Counted from the first letter of the stretch, positions 36,711 through 46,720 are shown. The stretch is DNA of 64,000 bases from Leifsonia virtsii (GCF_030433675.1 NZ_JAROCB010000001.1:1017632-1081631); one strand, 5' to 3'. Translations and numbers: made by a program. The notes: generated by a model from the sequence alone, not told the origin.

Positions 36711-39086
36711 CTACCGGCGGGCGCGCCGGTAGCGGAACGCCGCCAGGCGGGCGCGGAGCGGGCCTGCGGCCTTCGTCGCCTCGGCCAGGGTCTCGTCCGC
36801 GGTGGTCCAGGCGTGCTCGATGCGCTCCTCGGTGACCACGCTCCCGTCGAAGACGGCGGCGTCGACGTGCCGTGCGAGGTCCTGGAGGGTGTCGCCGGGA
36901 ACCGGGAGGTTCTGCGCCGCCGACTGCTGCGCCAGCGCGGAGGCCGTCTGCAGCCGCGTCGCCCGCTCCGGCGGCGTCAGCCCCAGTTCCGCGTACCCGT
37001 CGGTGAGCTCATCCCACGCTCCGGCCGCCCGGCGGTCCGGAGGTCCGGTCGTCTCCCGCCGTTTCCGTCGACGCCTCTTCAGGGCGGCGATCAGGAGCAG
37101 GGGCACGAAGTACGCGATGAGCGGGATGCCGACGACACCGAGCACGACCCAGGCCCAGGCCGGCAGCTGGAACGTGGACGCCTTGCCCTTCGGGTCGTTG
37201 TCCTTGGTCTTGACCGGGGTGAGCAGGTCGTCGGCGCGCGGGTCGGCGGGCGGGGGCTGCCGCACCTGCGGCTGGGGCTCGAGCTTCGGCTTGGTCGTCT
37301 GGTTCTTCGGCGCGTCCGTCTTCGTGGGCGTCGGGAAGAACGGCACCCAGCCGACGCCCTCGAAGGCGACCTCGTCCCACGCCGTCACATCGTCGCCGGT
37401 GACCGTGGTGGTGCTTCCGGTCACCTTCGGCGCGAAGCCCATCACGACGCGGGTCGGGTAGCCGAGCCGGCGGGCCATGAGCGCGAAGGCGCTGGCGTAC
37501 TGCTCCTGGTCGCCGACCATGGGCGACTCGGAGAGGAGGTCCGTCATCCTGTCCGCGCCCTCGCCGGCGCGGGAGGGCACCGGGTCCGACGCCCGCCCGT
37601 GGCTGAGGTAGCCGAGCGACTTCAGGGAGCGCTCGATGTTCCGGAGCTTCTGGATCGCGGTGTCCGCCGATCCCGCGTACTCCTCGGCCTTGGCCGACAC
37701 CACGTCCGGGACGTTGGTGACCGGCGGAAGCGTGAGCTTCGCGGGAGGCACCTTCGCGAGCGAGCGGTCGTTCGGCACCTTCTGCGCGGTCGCGCCGACC
37801 GTGTACGAGAGGCCGTCACGCACACCGCTGGTGACGGCCGCCGTCCCGGTGGCGGTGTTGACGCGGACGGTGCTCCGCGGGTCCTGGCCCTGGAAGGAGT
37901 CGAAGGTCAGCGTGCTGGTGTAGCCGAGGGTGGGGAGCCACACGTCGGAGTAACCGAGCACGTCGATGGACGCGGTCGACGTGCCGCCCGCGGTGAAGAG
38001 CGGAGGCCTCGGGATGGTGCTGCCGAGGAGCTCGAACGCTCCGGACGCGTCCGTGTCGGTCCCCGGAGCGGCGACCGACCAGATGATGCCGTCGTAGCTG
38101 TCCATCGTGGCCAGCCGCACGACCTGGCCCTGCTTCAGGCCGGTGACGGTGAACAGCTTGGTCTTCTGCAGGTCTTTCGTGTACTTGCGGAAGCCGGCGA
38201 GCGGGCTCGGGTAGTCGAGCGGGTCGAACGGAGGCGTGATCTGGTCGCGCACGACGAAGCGGGAGGCGGCGGGCGGTGCGAGCAGCGAGCCGGCCAGCGC
38301 GCCCACGGCGACCGCGCCGAGGATGACGGCCGCGCCGCCGAGGAGGCGTCTGCGCCGCACCCCGGCGTCGGTCTCGACCCGGTCGCGGGCGAAGCGCCCG
38401 CGACGCCAGGAGAGCCAGACGAGCGCGACGGCCGCGAACAGCACGCCGCGGACCCCCGCGAAGAACGGGTCGCGCGTGCCGAGCAGGATCGCTGCGAGCA
38501 GCAGAGCGGCGGGACCGGCCAGCAGCACGGCGGCCCGGCCGGCGGAGCGGTGCCGCAGCCGCGGCAGCCAGCGGACCGCGAGCGTCACCGAGACGAGCGA
38601 GACCAGCCAGCCCGCGACGTACGGCACGACGGCGACGTACGGCGGCGCCTCGAGCGGGGCCTGCAGCGTCACCGCGTCCGACCAGCCGAACACCGCCCCC
38701 AGGACGAGCCCGGAGAGGCTGTCGAGGGTCGGGAGCACGCCGTACAGCGCCTGACCGGGAAGCGCCAGCGGCGTCCCGAGCAGGAAGTAGGCGGCGAGGG
38801 CGATCACGACCGTGAGCGGCCAGGAGAGCCGGAACAGCCTTCCGAGCAGGGCGACTCCCCCGCCGACCACGATTCCGCCGACAGCGGCCGCGGCGAAGGC
38901 GTAGTGGCCGAACGCCGGCTCGAAGCCCGCGACGGCCACGAGGCTCAGGGCGGTCAGCACGGCCACGTCGATCCAGGTGGTGGCGCTCAGCCGGTCGAAC
39001 AGCGGTGAGGCGGCGGCGGAGGACGCGCGGCGGCCGGTCGCCCCTGTCGACCCGCTCCCCCCGGCCGCTCCCGTCGCGGCGGTCAT
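36711..39086 (-). CDS. Transglutaminase-like membrane protein with all catalytic residues replaced
   Basis: The 791-residue protein keeps the TgpA layout: N-terminal membrane segments (about 40-260), an extracytoplasmic transglutaminase-like domain, a segment near 640, and a C-terminal DUF4129-like tail. The catalytic Cys is replaced by Gln527 (MVGDQEQYASAF), the His by Thr568 (DDVTAWDEVAF), and the acidic residue by Phe584 (WVPFFPT). The domain is therefore a predicted pseudoenzyme, perhaps a binding module for the giant surface protein. ATG 39086 overlaps the DUF58 stop by 4 nt. It corresponds to tgm of the bifidobacterial PFNA cluster. Confidence 0.88.
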   Translation of the reverse strand: MTAATGAAGGSGSTGATGRRASSAAASPLFDRLSATTWIDVAVLTALSLVAVAGFEPAFGHYAFAAAAVGGIVVGGGVALLGRLFRLSWPLTVVIALAAYFLLGTPLALPGQALYGVLPTLDSLSGLVLGAVFGWSDAVTLQAPLEAPPYVAVVPYVAGWLVSLVSVTLAVRWLPRLRHRSAGRAAVLLAGPAALLLAAILLGTRDPFFAGVRGVLFAAVALVWLSWRRGRFARDRVETDAGVRRRRLLGGAAVILGAVAVGALAGSLLAPPAASRFVVRDQITPPFDPLDYPSPLAGFRKYTKDLQKTKLFTVTGLKQGQVVRLATMDSYDGIIWSVAAPGTDTDASGAFELLGSTIPRPPLFTAGGTSTASIDVLGYSDVWLPTLGYTSTLTFDSFQGQDPRSTVRVNTATGTAAVTSGVRDGLSYTVGATAQKVPNDRSLAKVPPAKLTLPPVTNVPDVVSAKAEEYAGSADTAIQKLRNIERSLKSLGYLSHGRASDPVPSRAGEGADRMTDLLSESPMVGDQEQYASAFALMARRLGYPTRVVMGFAPKVTGSTTTVTGDDVTAWDEVAFEGVGWVPFFPTPTKTDAPKNQTTKPKLEPQPQVRQPPPADPRADDLLTPVKTKDNDPKGKASTFQLPAWAWVVLGVVGIPLIAYFVPLLLIAALKRRRRKRRETTGPPDRRAAGAWDELTDGYAELGLTPPERATRLQTASALAQQSAAQNLPVPGDTLQDLARHVDAAVFDGSVVTEERIEHAWTTADETLAEATKAAGPLRARLAAFRYRRARR

Positions 39087-40399
39087 CGCCCGGCCCGCTT
39101 CAGGAGGGCCGGAAGCTCCGGCAGGGCGGACACGGTGAGGAGCATGGACCGCCCGAGGCGGGTCAGGCGCGGCTCGGCCGCCTCGTCCACGCGGATGACG
39201 ATGGTCTCGGTGTCGAGGCCCCAGAGCGCCGCCGCGCCGCGCAGCTCGGCCGGATCGACCTGCGAGCCGACGACCGTCACGGCGAGGCTGGGCGCCGCGA
39301 TGCGCAGGGTCGCCTGCCGCAGGAACTCGCGCAGAGTCGGGTTCGCCCCCTCCACCGGCTGGATGCGGCAGGAGTCGTCGAGCAGGGCCGTCGGAGTGGT
39401 GACACGCATCGGGCCGCCCTGCCAGAGGGCGCGGATCTCGGTCTCCTCGCGGATCACCTGGCAGCCGACCGACGCCAGGACGGAGACGCCGAGCTCGAAT
39501 TCCTCGTCGGAGGCGAAGTGCGAGCGCTCCGCGTCGAACGCCAGCAGGAGCTGGGAGCGCCGGGTCTCCTGGTACTGCCGCACCATCAGCTGCCCGGTAC
39601 GCGCCGACGTCCGCCAATGGACGTTGCGGATGTCGTCGCCCGGCTCGTAGGTGCGGAGCGCGTGGAAGGCCAGGTCGCTGTCGGTGATGACCTTGGTGGT
39701 CTGGCCCTCGAGGTCGCGCACGAGGCCACGCGCCGTGGCGGCGAGCCGCACCGTCTTGGGATGCACGAACAGCTCGATCTGGTCCGTCCAGCGGTGGGTG
39801 CGGCGAAGCAGGCCGAGCTGGTCGCCGCGCACCGACAGCGCGGGTCCGGCGAGGATGAGGGCGCGCCGGGCGGTCGGCACGGCGAACAGCTCCTCCGTCT
39901 CGGCCCCCGGGGCGAGTCGCGGGATGGTGAAGTCGGCCTGGCCGTCGCCGACGGGGAGCTCCATCCGGGTCGGGAGGACCGGCCGCGAGCCGCTGTTGGC
40001 GACCGTGAGGCGGCCGAGCGCCCGGTCTCCGGCGACGACACGCCGCGGGTTGAGCTCGATGCCGACCCGGTAGGTGGACCGGCCGAAGACGAAGGCGGCC
40101 GCGATCAGCAGCGCGGCGATCAGCGTCGCGGCGATGAAGGCGAACTCCGCCCACCCGAGCCACACGGCGAGCACGACCGACACGACGGCGGAGGCGAGCA
40201 CGATCCAGCCCAGGGTGCTCACCACGCGCACGACCGGCGCGACGCGGCCGAGGACGGTCCTGCCGACGGGCGCGACCCGCGCACCGAGGCGACGGGACGC
40301 TCCCGCCACGGCGCCCCCGACGAGACCGGCCGCGATGCGCGCCTGGTCGGCGGCGGACAAGCGCCTGCGCCGTCCGCGGACGGGGCTGTCGGTGGTCAT
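39083..40399 (-). CDS. DUF58 protein, second copy
   Basis: The 438-residue protein starts with a basic stretch, has two membrane segments (about 60-105), and carries the DUF58 signature RTYEPGDDIRNVHWRTSARTGQ followed by LMVRQYQETR. The vWA-like region lies in between and after. It overlaps the transglutaminase-like gene by ATGA and lies 46 nt after the second moxR. It corresponds to duf58 of the PFNA cluster. Confidence 0.88.
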   Translation of the reverse strand: MTTDSPVRGRRRRLSAADQARIAAGLVGGAVAGASRRLGARVAPVGRTVLGRVAPVVRVVSTLGWIVLASAVVSVVLAVWLGWAEFAFIAATLIAALLIAAAFVFGRSTYRVGIELNPRRVVAGDRALGRLTVANSGSRPVLPTRMELPVGDGQADFTIPRLAPGAETEELFAVPTARRALILAGPALSVRGDQLGLLRRTHRWTDQIELFVHPKTVRLAATARGLVRDLEGQTTKVITDSDLAFHALRTYEPGDDIRNVHWRTSARTGQLMVRQYQETRRSQLLLAFDAERSHFASDEEFELGVSVLASVGCQVIREETEIRALWQGGPMRVTTPTALLDDSCRIQPVEGANPTLREFLRQATLRIAAPSLAVTVVGSQVDPAELRGAAALWGLDTETIVIRVDEAAEPRLTRLGRSMLLTVSALPELPALLKRAGR

Positions 40400-40445
40400 C
40401 GGGTGGTCCTGTCGGTCGGGGTCGGCAGAGGGGGAAGGGCGGGAC

Positions 40446-41414
40446 TCAGGCCGCGCGGTACGCGGGCGGGTTCGCCGAGGCGACCGCCCGTTCCACGATG
40501 TCGGTGGCGGTCACGCCCGCGAACTCCGACTCGGGGTCGACGATCACCCGGTGGGCGAGCACCGGCTGGGCGAGGTCGCGCACGTCGTCCGGCGTCACGA
40601 AGGTGCGGCCCGCGGCGATGGCCCACGTCTTGGCCGCGCGGGCGAGTGCGAGAGCGCCGCGGATGCTGACGCCGAGCGCGGCGTCGCGGTCGTCGCGCGT
40701 CGCCGTGACGATCTCGCTGAGGTACCCCATGACACTCGCGTCGGTGTGCACCTCCGACGCCAGCTGGGCGAGCGTCGACACCGAGTCGGCCGCGATGATC
40801 GGCCGCACCGACGACGCCCGCGACCGGTTGGACGAGTCGAGCAGCAGGTCGACGGTGGTCGCGTGGTCCGGGTAGCCGAGCGAGGTCTTGATCAGGAAGC
40901 GGTCGAGCTGCGCCTCCGGCAGCGAATAGGTGCCCGCCTGCTCCACCGGGTTCTGGGTGGCGATGACGACGAACGGCGTCCCCACCGGGTGCCCAACGCC
41001 GTCGACCGTGACCACACCCTCCTCCATGACCTCGAGCAGCGCGGACTGCGTCTTCGGGCTGGCGCGGTTGATCTCGTCGGCCAGCACCACCGAGGCGAAG
41101 ATCGGGCCCGGGTGGAACTCGAACCGCCCGCTCGACTGGTCGTAGATGGTCACGCCGGTGACGTCGGAGGGCAGCAGGTCGGGCGTGAACTGGATGCGCG
41201 ACTGGGTGCCCTCGATGGTGTTGGCGAGCGCCTTCGCAAGCACCGTCTTGCCCGTGCCGGGCACGTCCTCGAGCAGCACGTGGCCGCCGGAGAGCATCGC
41301 GGTGATGACCAGGCGGATGCTGTGCTCCTTGCCGAGGATCGCCTTGTCGACGTTCGCCACCAGCTGCGCGAACGCTCCGGCGAACCAGTCCGCCTGTTCC
41401 TGTGTCACTGCCAC
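40446..41414 (-). CDS. MoxR-family AAA+ ATPase, second copy
   Basis: The 322-residue AAA+ ATPase has Walker A GTGKTVLA, Walker B VVLADEINRASPKTQSALLE, and sensor-1 FVVIATQNPVEQAGTY, with the C-terminal lid domain. It is shorter at the N-terminus than the first copy and clearly a paralogue. It starts 19 nt after the giant Ig-like gene, so the ATPase is encoded directly after its possible client. It corresponds to aaa-atp of the PFNA cluster. Confidence 0.93.
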   Translation of the reverse strand: MAVTQEQADWFAGAFAQLVANVDKAILGKEHSIRLVITAMLSGGHVLLEDVPGTGKTVLAKALANTIEGTQSRIQFTPDLLPSDVTGVTIYDQSSGRFEFHPGPIFASVVLADEINRASPKTQSALLEVMEEGVVTVDGVGHPVGTPFVVIATQNPVEQAGTYSLPEAQLDRFLIKTSLGYPDHATTVDLLLDSSNRSRASSVRPIIAADSVSTLAQLASEVHTDASVMGYLSEIVTATRDDRDAALGVSIRGALALARAAKTWAIAAGRTFVTPDDVRDLAQPVLAHRVIVDPESEFAGVTATDIVERAVASANPPAYRAA

Positions 41415-41433
41415 TGCTGCTTCTCCCTGTTTC

Positions 41434-44400
41434 TCACTTGGACCAGTCCTGGACGCTGCTCTGCACGCCGTTCACGACCACGTACGAGCCCGGGTACCCG
41501 CACCACGGATCGAGGTTGCTGTTCGGGTTGCCGCGGTAGTGGCCGTAGCCGCTCCCGTCGGTCGAGATCGACTTGTTCGACAACGTCCCTCCATTGCAGT
41601 GCACCTGCATCGAGAACGTCTGGTTCTTCGGGAAGTTGTGGAGAGTCACGTCGTATGTGTAGCTGTGGACATATCCCGGCTTCAGGTCGCCCTTGTTCAG
41701 GTCGATCGACGGCGACGGCGGCGGCGGGTCGTTCACCTGGACGGAGTTGGAGGTGACGGTCGGTCCCTTGTTCCCCCCGGCGTTGGTCGCGTAGATCTGG
41801 AACGAGTAGGTCCCCGCGCCCTTGTTCGACGCCGTCGCGCTCGTGCCCGTCGTGCTCTGCCACGGCCCGCCGTTGAGGCTGTAGTGGTAGGTGGCCTTGC
41901 CGCCGCCGGTGCCGCTCGGGTCGGACAGTGCGTCCCAGCTCATCGTCAGGTCGCTCGGCGCGTTGCCGCTGCTGCGGATGCTCGCCCCGCTCACGCGCGT
42001 CGGCGTGCCGTACGGGGTCACGCTCTGGCTCGGCGCGGATGTCTCGGACCAGCCGTCCGCGTTGTGGGCGGCGACCGTGAACGAGTACGACTTGCCGTTC
42101 GTCAGCCCGGTGATCGTCACGGTCCCGATGCTCGACGTCGTGACATCCTGCGGGCCGCCGCTGACCCTGTACTGGTCGATCGGCTTGCCGTTGTCGGCCG
42201 GAGCCTTGATCGTGACCGTCGCCTGGCCGTCGCTCGCCTTCGCGTTCGACGGCGCGGCCGGCTTCGACGGCACGTCGTGGATGGTCACCTGCAACTGGCC
42301 CACGGCCGCCGCCGTCCGCTTCGGGTCCTTGGTGGCATCCTCCACGTGGTAGATCACGTTGACCGTCCCGATCGCGGCGCCCGAGGCCGCGCTCACGCTG
42401 ATCGACGAGCCGGTGTGCGTGACCGTCACGCCCGACGGCGCGGTCTGCGCCGTCGCGTCGACGATCGTGAGCGGCTGGCCGGGGAACGGGTTGACCCATT
42501 GCGCGTCGCTGGAGGCGCCGTCGATCGTGGCCGTGTTGCCGCGCTTCACCTCGCTCTTCTGCGGCGGGTTCTTCTGCGTCGCCACCGGGCGGCTGGAGCT
42601 GACCACCTGCACGTTGACGGTGCCCTGGATGGTGTGCGTGCCGGAGCTGATGGTGACCGGGATCGACGCGGTCTCCCCCGCCTGGGCGCCGAGCGGCGCC
42701 GACAGCGTGAGGGTCGATCCGCTCAGCGACGACTGGATCTTCGGGTTCGGCGAGGTGCCGCCCGTGTAGGTGAGGGCGTTGAGGATCGCCGGGTTGGGGT
42801 GGAAGCTCGACGCCCGCAGGTCGACCGTCAGCGGAGCCTCCCCCGGCTCGATCTTCTCGCTCGGCGAGGTGAAGGTCGGGGCGACGTCCGACTGGTCGGG
42901 CTCGCCGACCGTGATCGGCAGCACGAGGGTGGTCACCCGGTCGGAGTCCTGGCCCGCCTCACGGCCGTCGTTCACCTTGAACGTGATCGCGGCCGGCCCC
43001 CGGTAGCCCTTCGCAGCGGTGAAGGTGAGCGTCTGGTCGTCGCCGTAGGGCGACCCTCCGGAGCTGTTCGTCGCGCTGACGCCGGAGGCGCCGGTGAGCT
43101 TGACGCCGCGTCCCGACGGCACGGTCAGGATGTCGGAGAGCTTCCAGCTCTTGGAGCCGTCCGCCTGCACGATCTGCTGCGGCAGCCCGTCCTTGATCCG
43201 CGGCGGCGCGGTCGCGTCGCCCTTCGGCGGCACCACGATGAACGCGGTCCCGGTGAGGCCCGTTACCGGATCGGTGAGCCGGTACGCGATGGCGACGCGG
43301 CGCTCTCCCGGCTTCACGGTCACCGTGCCGTCCTGCCCGACGTCGGCGAGCGACGCGTTCGGGCCGGTCACGTCCACCTTCAGGTCGTCGGGCAGACCGG
43401 ACGGGTTGGTGGCGCCCTTGACCGCGTCCACCTTCACCGCGGTCTTGTCCGCGACCTCGTCGGGCTCCAGCACGTGATCGATCGCGGTCGGCGGCACGTC
43501 CTTGGCGTTGGGCGTCACGGTCACCTGGATGAAGGCGCTGGAGACACCGCCCTGGCCGTTCGTGATCTGGTAGCGCACGACGAACGAGCCCTCGGTCTTG
43601 GGTGCCGTGACCAGCACGATCTTGCCGTGGACGGACGCCTTCAGCCCGTCGTCGACCTGTAGGAGCTTGCGCTGCAGGGCGATCGCGTAGCCGTTGGGGT
43701 CGGAGTCGTTGTCGAGCACCGGAACGGCGATGGTCCGGCCCGGCTTCACCTGCACCGGGTCGTTGACGGCGATCGGCGGCCGCACCTGGCCCGGGCGCGG
43801 GATGACGGCGATCGAGACCGTGCCGGTCGCGGCCTTCCCGTAGGTGTCCTTCACCTGGTACGTGAACGTGTCGGTGCCCGCCGAGTCCGGATACGCCTCG
43901 TACGTGAACGACCGGCTGGTCGAGTCGGAGATACGCCCCAGCGTGGGCTGCGTGGCGAGGCCCGACAGCGTGACGGAGTCGCCGTCCGGGTCGATGCCGT
44001 CGAGCGGCACCTCCACGGGGACGGACGACCCGGCGAACGCCCGGACCGTCAACGGCTGCGGCTGCGGTGCGCGGTCGGAGCCCTTGTCGGGCGCCCCGAC
44101 GACGAAGGTCACGGTCGCCTGCGCCTTCTGCCCGTACTTGTCGGTGATGCCGTAGACGACGCTGTACTGGCCCGGCGCGGTCGGCGCCTGGTAGCGGACG
44201 GTCTCCCCGCTGACGAACGCGGTCGCGCCGTCCCCCGCCGCGCTCGTGTCGCGCAGCTGGGGGTCGAGCGTGAAGGGCGCGTTGTCGGGCGAGTAGTCGT
44301 TGGCGAGCACGCTGACGGTCGCCACGTCGCCTGCGCGCACGGGCACCTGGTCGTCGACCGCGATCGGCGGCTGATGCTGCACGAGCGGCGGGACCGGGAC

Positions 44401-46707
44401 GACGGTGATGCCCGCCGTCGCCTCCCCGATGCCGTCGGAGACCACGTAGCTGAGCTGCACCTGCTGGGTGAGGACGGTCGGGGCGGTGATCTTCACGACG
44501 GCGTTGTCGAGCACCTCCACGTTGAGGTCCTCCGCGCCCTTGCCGATTGTGACCGAGCGCACCGCGAGCACCCGGCCCGATGGCGACACGTCGTTGTCGA
44601 GCACGGCGACGGAGGTCGGCTCGCCCGGCCGAACGTACGCCTTGTCGGTCACCGCGATCGGCGGAGCATCGCTCGCCCCCTGCGCCGCGATGTCGACACG
44701 GGCCAGGCCCGTCGTCGTCTTCGGGCCGGCGCCGAGCGTGTACACGACGTAGTACGCCCCGGGCGAGTTGCTCTTGACGGTGATCGTGCTGCGCGTGGTG
44801 TCGGCCGTGACCTGCGCGCCCCCGCTCCCCTCGTCGAGGTTCGCCCCGACCAGGGTCAGTGGCTCGCCCGAGGGAGACTGGTCGTTGTCGAGCGGATGCA
44901 GCACAACCGGGCGGCCGGTGAAGCCGTCGCCGAAGTCGGTGACCGCGACCGGGTCCAGGGTGCCGGCGGGCTTCACGGTCACGATCAGGCTGCCTGTCGT
45001 CGACGCGCGGCCGTCGGAGACGGTGACCCGCACCTCCTTCGAGCCGGCCTGGCCGGTCTTGCTGGTGAACGTGACGTCGCCGTTCGGTTTGAACCGCACG
45101 TCGTCCTCGGTCGTCGCCGTCGCGGCGACCAGGCTCAGGTCGTCGCCGTCGGGGTCGGCCCAGTCGTTCAGCACGTTGTAGGTGACCGACTGCCCGACCT
45201 CGGTCTGGGCGGTGCTCGACCGCGTGGAGGCGGGAGCCGTGTTCTCCTGCGGCTGCTTGAGGGTCGCATCCACCTGGGCGGAGGCGGTGCCCCCGCGGCC
45301 GTCCTCCACGGAGTACCGGAAGGAGATGGTGCCGGAGAGGCCCTCCTTCGGGGTGAACTGCAGCGCGCGGCCGCCCTCGACCGGCTGCAGCACGCCCTGG
45401 TCGGCGGGGATCGCCGACACGTCGGAGATGGTGAGCACGTCGCCGTCGGGATCGGTGTCGTTCGACAGCACGTGCAGCACCGTCGAGCGGCCGGGACGGA
45501 CGCCGTAGCTGTCGTTCACCGCGATCGGCGGCCGGTTCACCGCGGTACGCTGCGCGAGGGTGTCCGCGAACGACTGCACGACCGGCTTCTCCTCGCCGGT
45601 GTCGCCCTGAACGGTCGTGTCGTTGGGCTTCAGCTGCGCCCAGTTCTGCACCAGCCGCATGTTCGACGAGACGACCCAGGCGTTGCCGTCGCGCAGGTTG
45701 TTGAGGGCGATGACGTCGTGGTTGACGCGGAACTCCAGGTCGTCGCCCTTGACCGGCTGGTCGATGTCGAGCGCGACGGGCTTCTTGCCGTCGCAGGCGT
45801 AGAGATAGCGGGCGGAGCCCGACCAGGCGCCGTAGGAGCACGAGCCGAGGCGCACCGGCGCCGAGACCGCGCGGGTGCCTCCGTCGGAGGTCGCTCCGGC
45901 CGGAGTCGAGGTGACCGTCCCGCCGCCGAGCGGCACGCTGAGCAGGCTGCTCGCCGTCGCCACGAGCGCAGCGCCGTCGTCCTGGCCGGGCTGCTGCAGC
46001 CGGACGCCCTTCGCGGGCAGGTCGATCGCCTTCCCGTCGCCGGACAGGAGGCGGTTGCGCTGCGTGTCGAGCACGACCGGCTGGTCGCCGACCGCGCTCA
46101 GCTGGAAGGCACCGGGCACCGGGAAGTCCCGGGTCTGCGGGGACGCACCCGGACGCTCGACCGTGACGAGGCGCTTGCCCTTGGGCGCGACCGCGAACGT
46201 CATCCCGGATTTCGCCACCGCCAGCTTCGCGCCCTGGCCGAGCTTCGCGACCGGCTTCGTCTTGGAGCGGTCGAAGTCGAGCCGGCCGGAGGCGTCGAGC
46301 ACCCAGAGGGATCCGTCCGGCGAGAGCACCGAGAGGGTGTTGTCGCCGTAGCCCACCTGGGAGTTCTGCGGCACCTGGATGCGGCCGCCGAGCGACACGA
46401 ACGCCGGGTCGATCTTGTCGACCGTGCCGTGCGGGAGGTCGGTCAGGAAGTACGAGGAGCCGTCCTGCAGCACGTCCAGATCGGAGCTCGCGCCCGTGAC
46501 CGCGGCATCCAGCTCGTCGATCTGGTGGTTGAGGCGGCCTCCGAGCAGCTTCTCGCCGTTGGTCACCCAGACGTCGCGTGTGTCCAGGTCGACCGCGTTG
46601 ACCGGGAAGCCCTTATGGAGCACCGCGATGGTGAGGGGAACGCCGGCGACGACGGCGAGTGCAGTGATCATCGCGACCGTCTTGCGTTCGCGGAACCACG
46701 TACTCAT
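41434..46707 (-). CDS. Giant Ig-like/fibronectin type III surface protein
   Basis: The 1757-residue protein has one N-terminal membrane segment (about 10-30). A beta-propeller-like region follows (about 40-380). About eleven beta-sandwich modules of roughly 95 residues come next from residue 390, many starting PPIAVND and carrying VLxNDxDPxGD. Two FN3 domains (about 1482-1567, 1568-1660) and a C-terminal domain with two cysteines (1665-1757) complete it. Such modules resemble tandem-95/cadherin-like repeats. It is probably anchored by the N-terminal segment with the body in the envelope. ATG 46707 is preferred over TTG 46716. It corresponds to fn3 of the PFNA cluster. Confidence 0.9.
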   Translation of the reverse strand: MSTWFRERKTVAMITALAVVAGVPLTIAVLHKGFPVNAVDLDTRDVWVTNGEKLLGGRLNHQIDELDAAVTGASSDLDVLQDGSSYFLTDLPHGTVDKIDPAFVSLGGRIQVPQNSQVGYGDNTLSVLSPDGSLWVLDASGRLDFDRSKTKPVAKLGQGAKLAVAKSGMTFAVAPKGKRLVTVERPGASPQTRDFPVPGAFQLSAVGDQPVVLDTQRNRLLSGDGKAIDLPAKGVRLQQPGQDDGAALVATASSLLSVPLGGGTVTSTPAGATSDGGTRAVSAPVRLGSCSYGAWSGSARYLYACDGKKPVALDIDQPVKGDDLEFRVNHDVIALNNLRDGNAWVVSSNMRLVQNWAQLKPNDTTVQGDTGEEKPVVQSFADTLAQRTAVNRPPIAVNDSYGVRPGRSTVLHVLSNDTDPDGDVLTISDVSAIPADQGVLQPVEGGRALQFTPKEGLSGTISFRYSVEDGRGGTASAQVDATLKQPQENTAPASTRSSTAQTEVGQSVTYNVLNDWADPDGDDLSLVAATATTEDDVRFKPNGDVTFTSKTGQAGSKEVRVTVSDGRASTTGSLIVTVKPAGTLDPVAVTDFGDGFTGRPVVLHPLDNDQSPSGEPLTLVGANLDEGSGGAQVTADTTRSTITVKSNSPGAYYVVYTLGAGPKTTTGLARVDIAAQGASDAPPIAVTDKAYVRPGEPTSVAVLDNDVSPSGRVLAVRSVTIGKGAEDLNVEVLDNAVVKITAPTVLTQQVQLSYVVSDGIGEATAGITVVPVPPLVQHQPPIAVDDQVPVRAGDVATVSVLANDYSPDNAPFTLDPQLRDTSAAGDGATAFVSGETVRYQAPTAPGQYSVVYGITDKYGQKAQATVTFVVGAPDKGSDRAPQPQPLTVRAFAGSSVPVEVPLDGIDPDGDSVTLSGLATQPTLGRISDSTSRSFTYEAYPDSAGTDTFTYQVKDTYGKAATGTVSIAVIPRPGQVRPPIAVNDPVQVKPGRTIAVPVLDNDSDPNGYAIALQRKLLQVDDGLKASVHGKIVLVTAPKTEGSFVVRYQITNGQGGVSSAFIQVTVTPNAKDVPPTAIDHVLEPDEVADKTAVKVDAVKGATNPSGLPDDLKVDVTGPNASLADVGQDGTVTVKPGERRVAIAYRLTDPVTGLTGTAFIVVPPKGDATAPPRIKDGLPQQIVQADGSKSWKLSDILTVPSGRGVKLTGASGVSATNSSGGSPYGDDQTLTFTAAKGYRGPAAITFKVNDGREAGQDSDRVTTLVLPITVGEPDQSDVAPTFTSPSEKIEPGEAPLTVDLRASSFHPNPAILNALTYTGGTSPNPKIQSSLSGSTLTLSAPLGAQAGETASIPVTISSGTHTIQGTVNVQVVSSSRPVATQKNPPQKSEVKRGNTATIDGASSDAQWVNPFPGQPLTIVDATAQTAPSGVTVTHTGSSISVSAASGAAIGTVNVIYHVEDATKDPKRTAAAVGQLQVTIHDVPSKPAAPSNAKASDGQATVTIKAPADNGKPIDQYRVSGGPQDVTTSSIGTVTITGLTNGKSYSFTVAAHNADGWSETSAPSQSVTPYGTPTRVSGASIRSSGNAPSDLTMSWDALSDPSGTGGGKATYHYSLNGGPWQSTTGTSATASNKGAGTYSFQIYATNAGGNKGPTVTSNSVQVNDPPPPSPSIDLNKGDLKPGYVHSYTYDVTLHNFPKNQTFSMQVHCNGGTLSNKSISTDGSGYGHYRGNPNSNLDPWCGYPGSYVVVNGVQSSVQDWSK

Positions 46708-46720
46708 CGAAACCAAAATC

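Noticed and set aside
41434-46707. Direct repeats indicating a recent expansion or CRISPR-like array
   Set aside because: Repeats are protein-level domains of about 95 residues with diverged DNA; no short identical repeats or spacers anywhere in the window.
46707-46716. TTG 46716 as start of the Ig-like gene
   Set aside because: The predicted transcript starts near 46714, and ATG 46707 directly precedes the membrane anchor.
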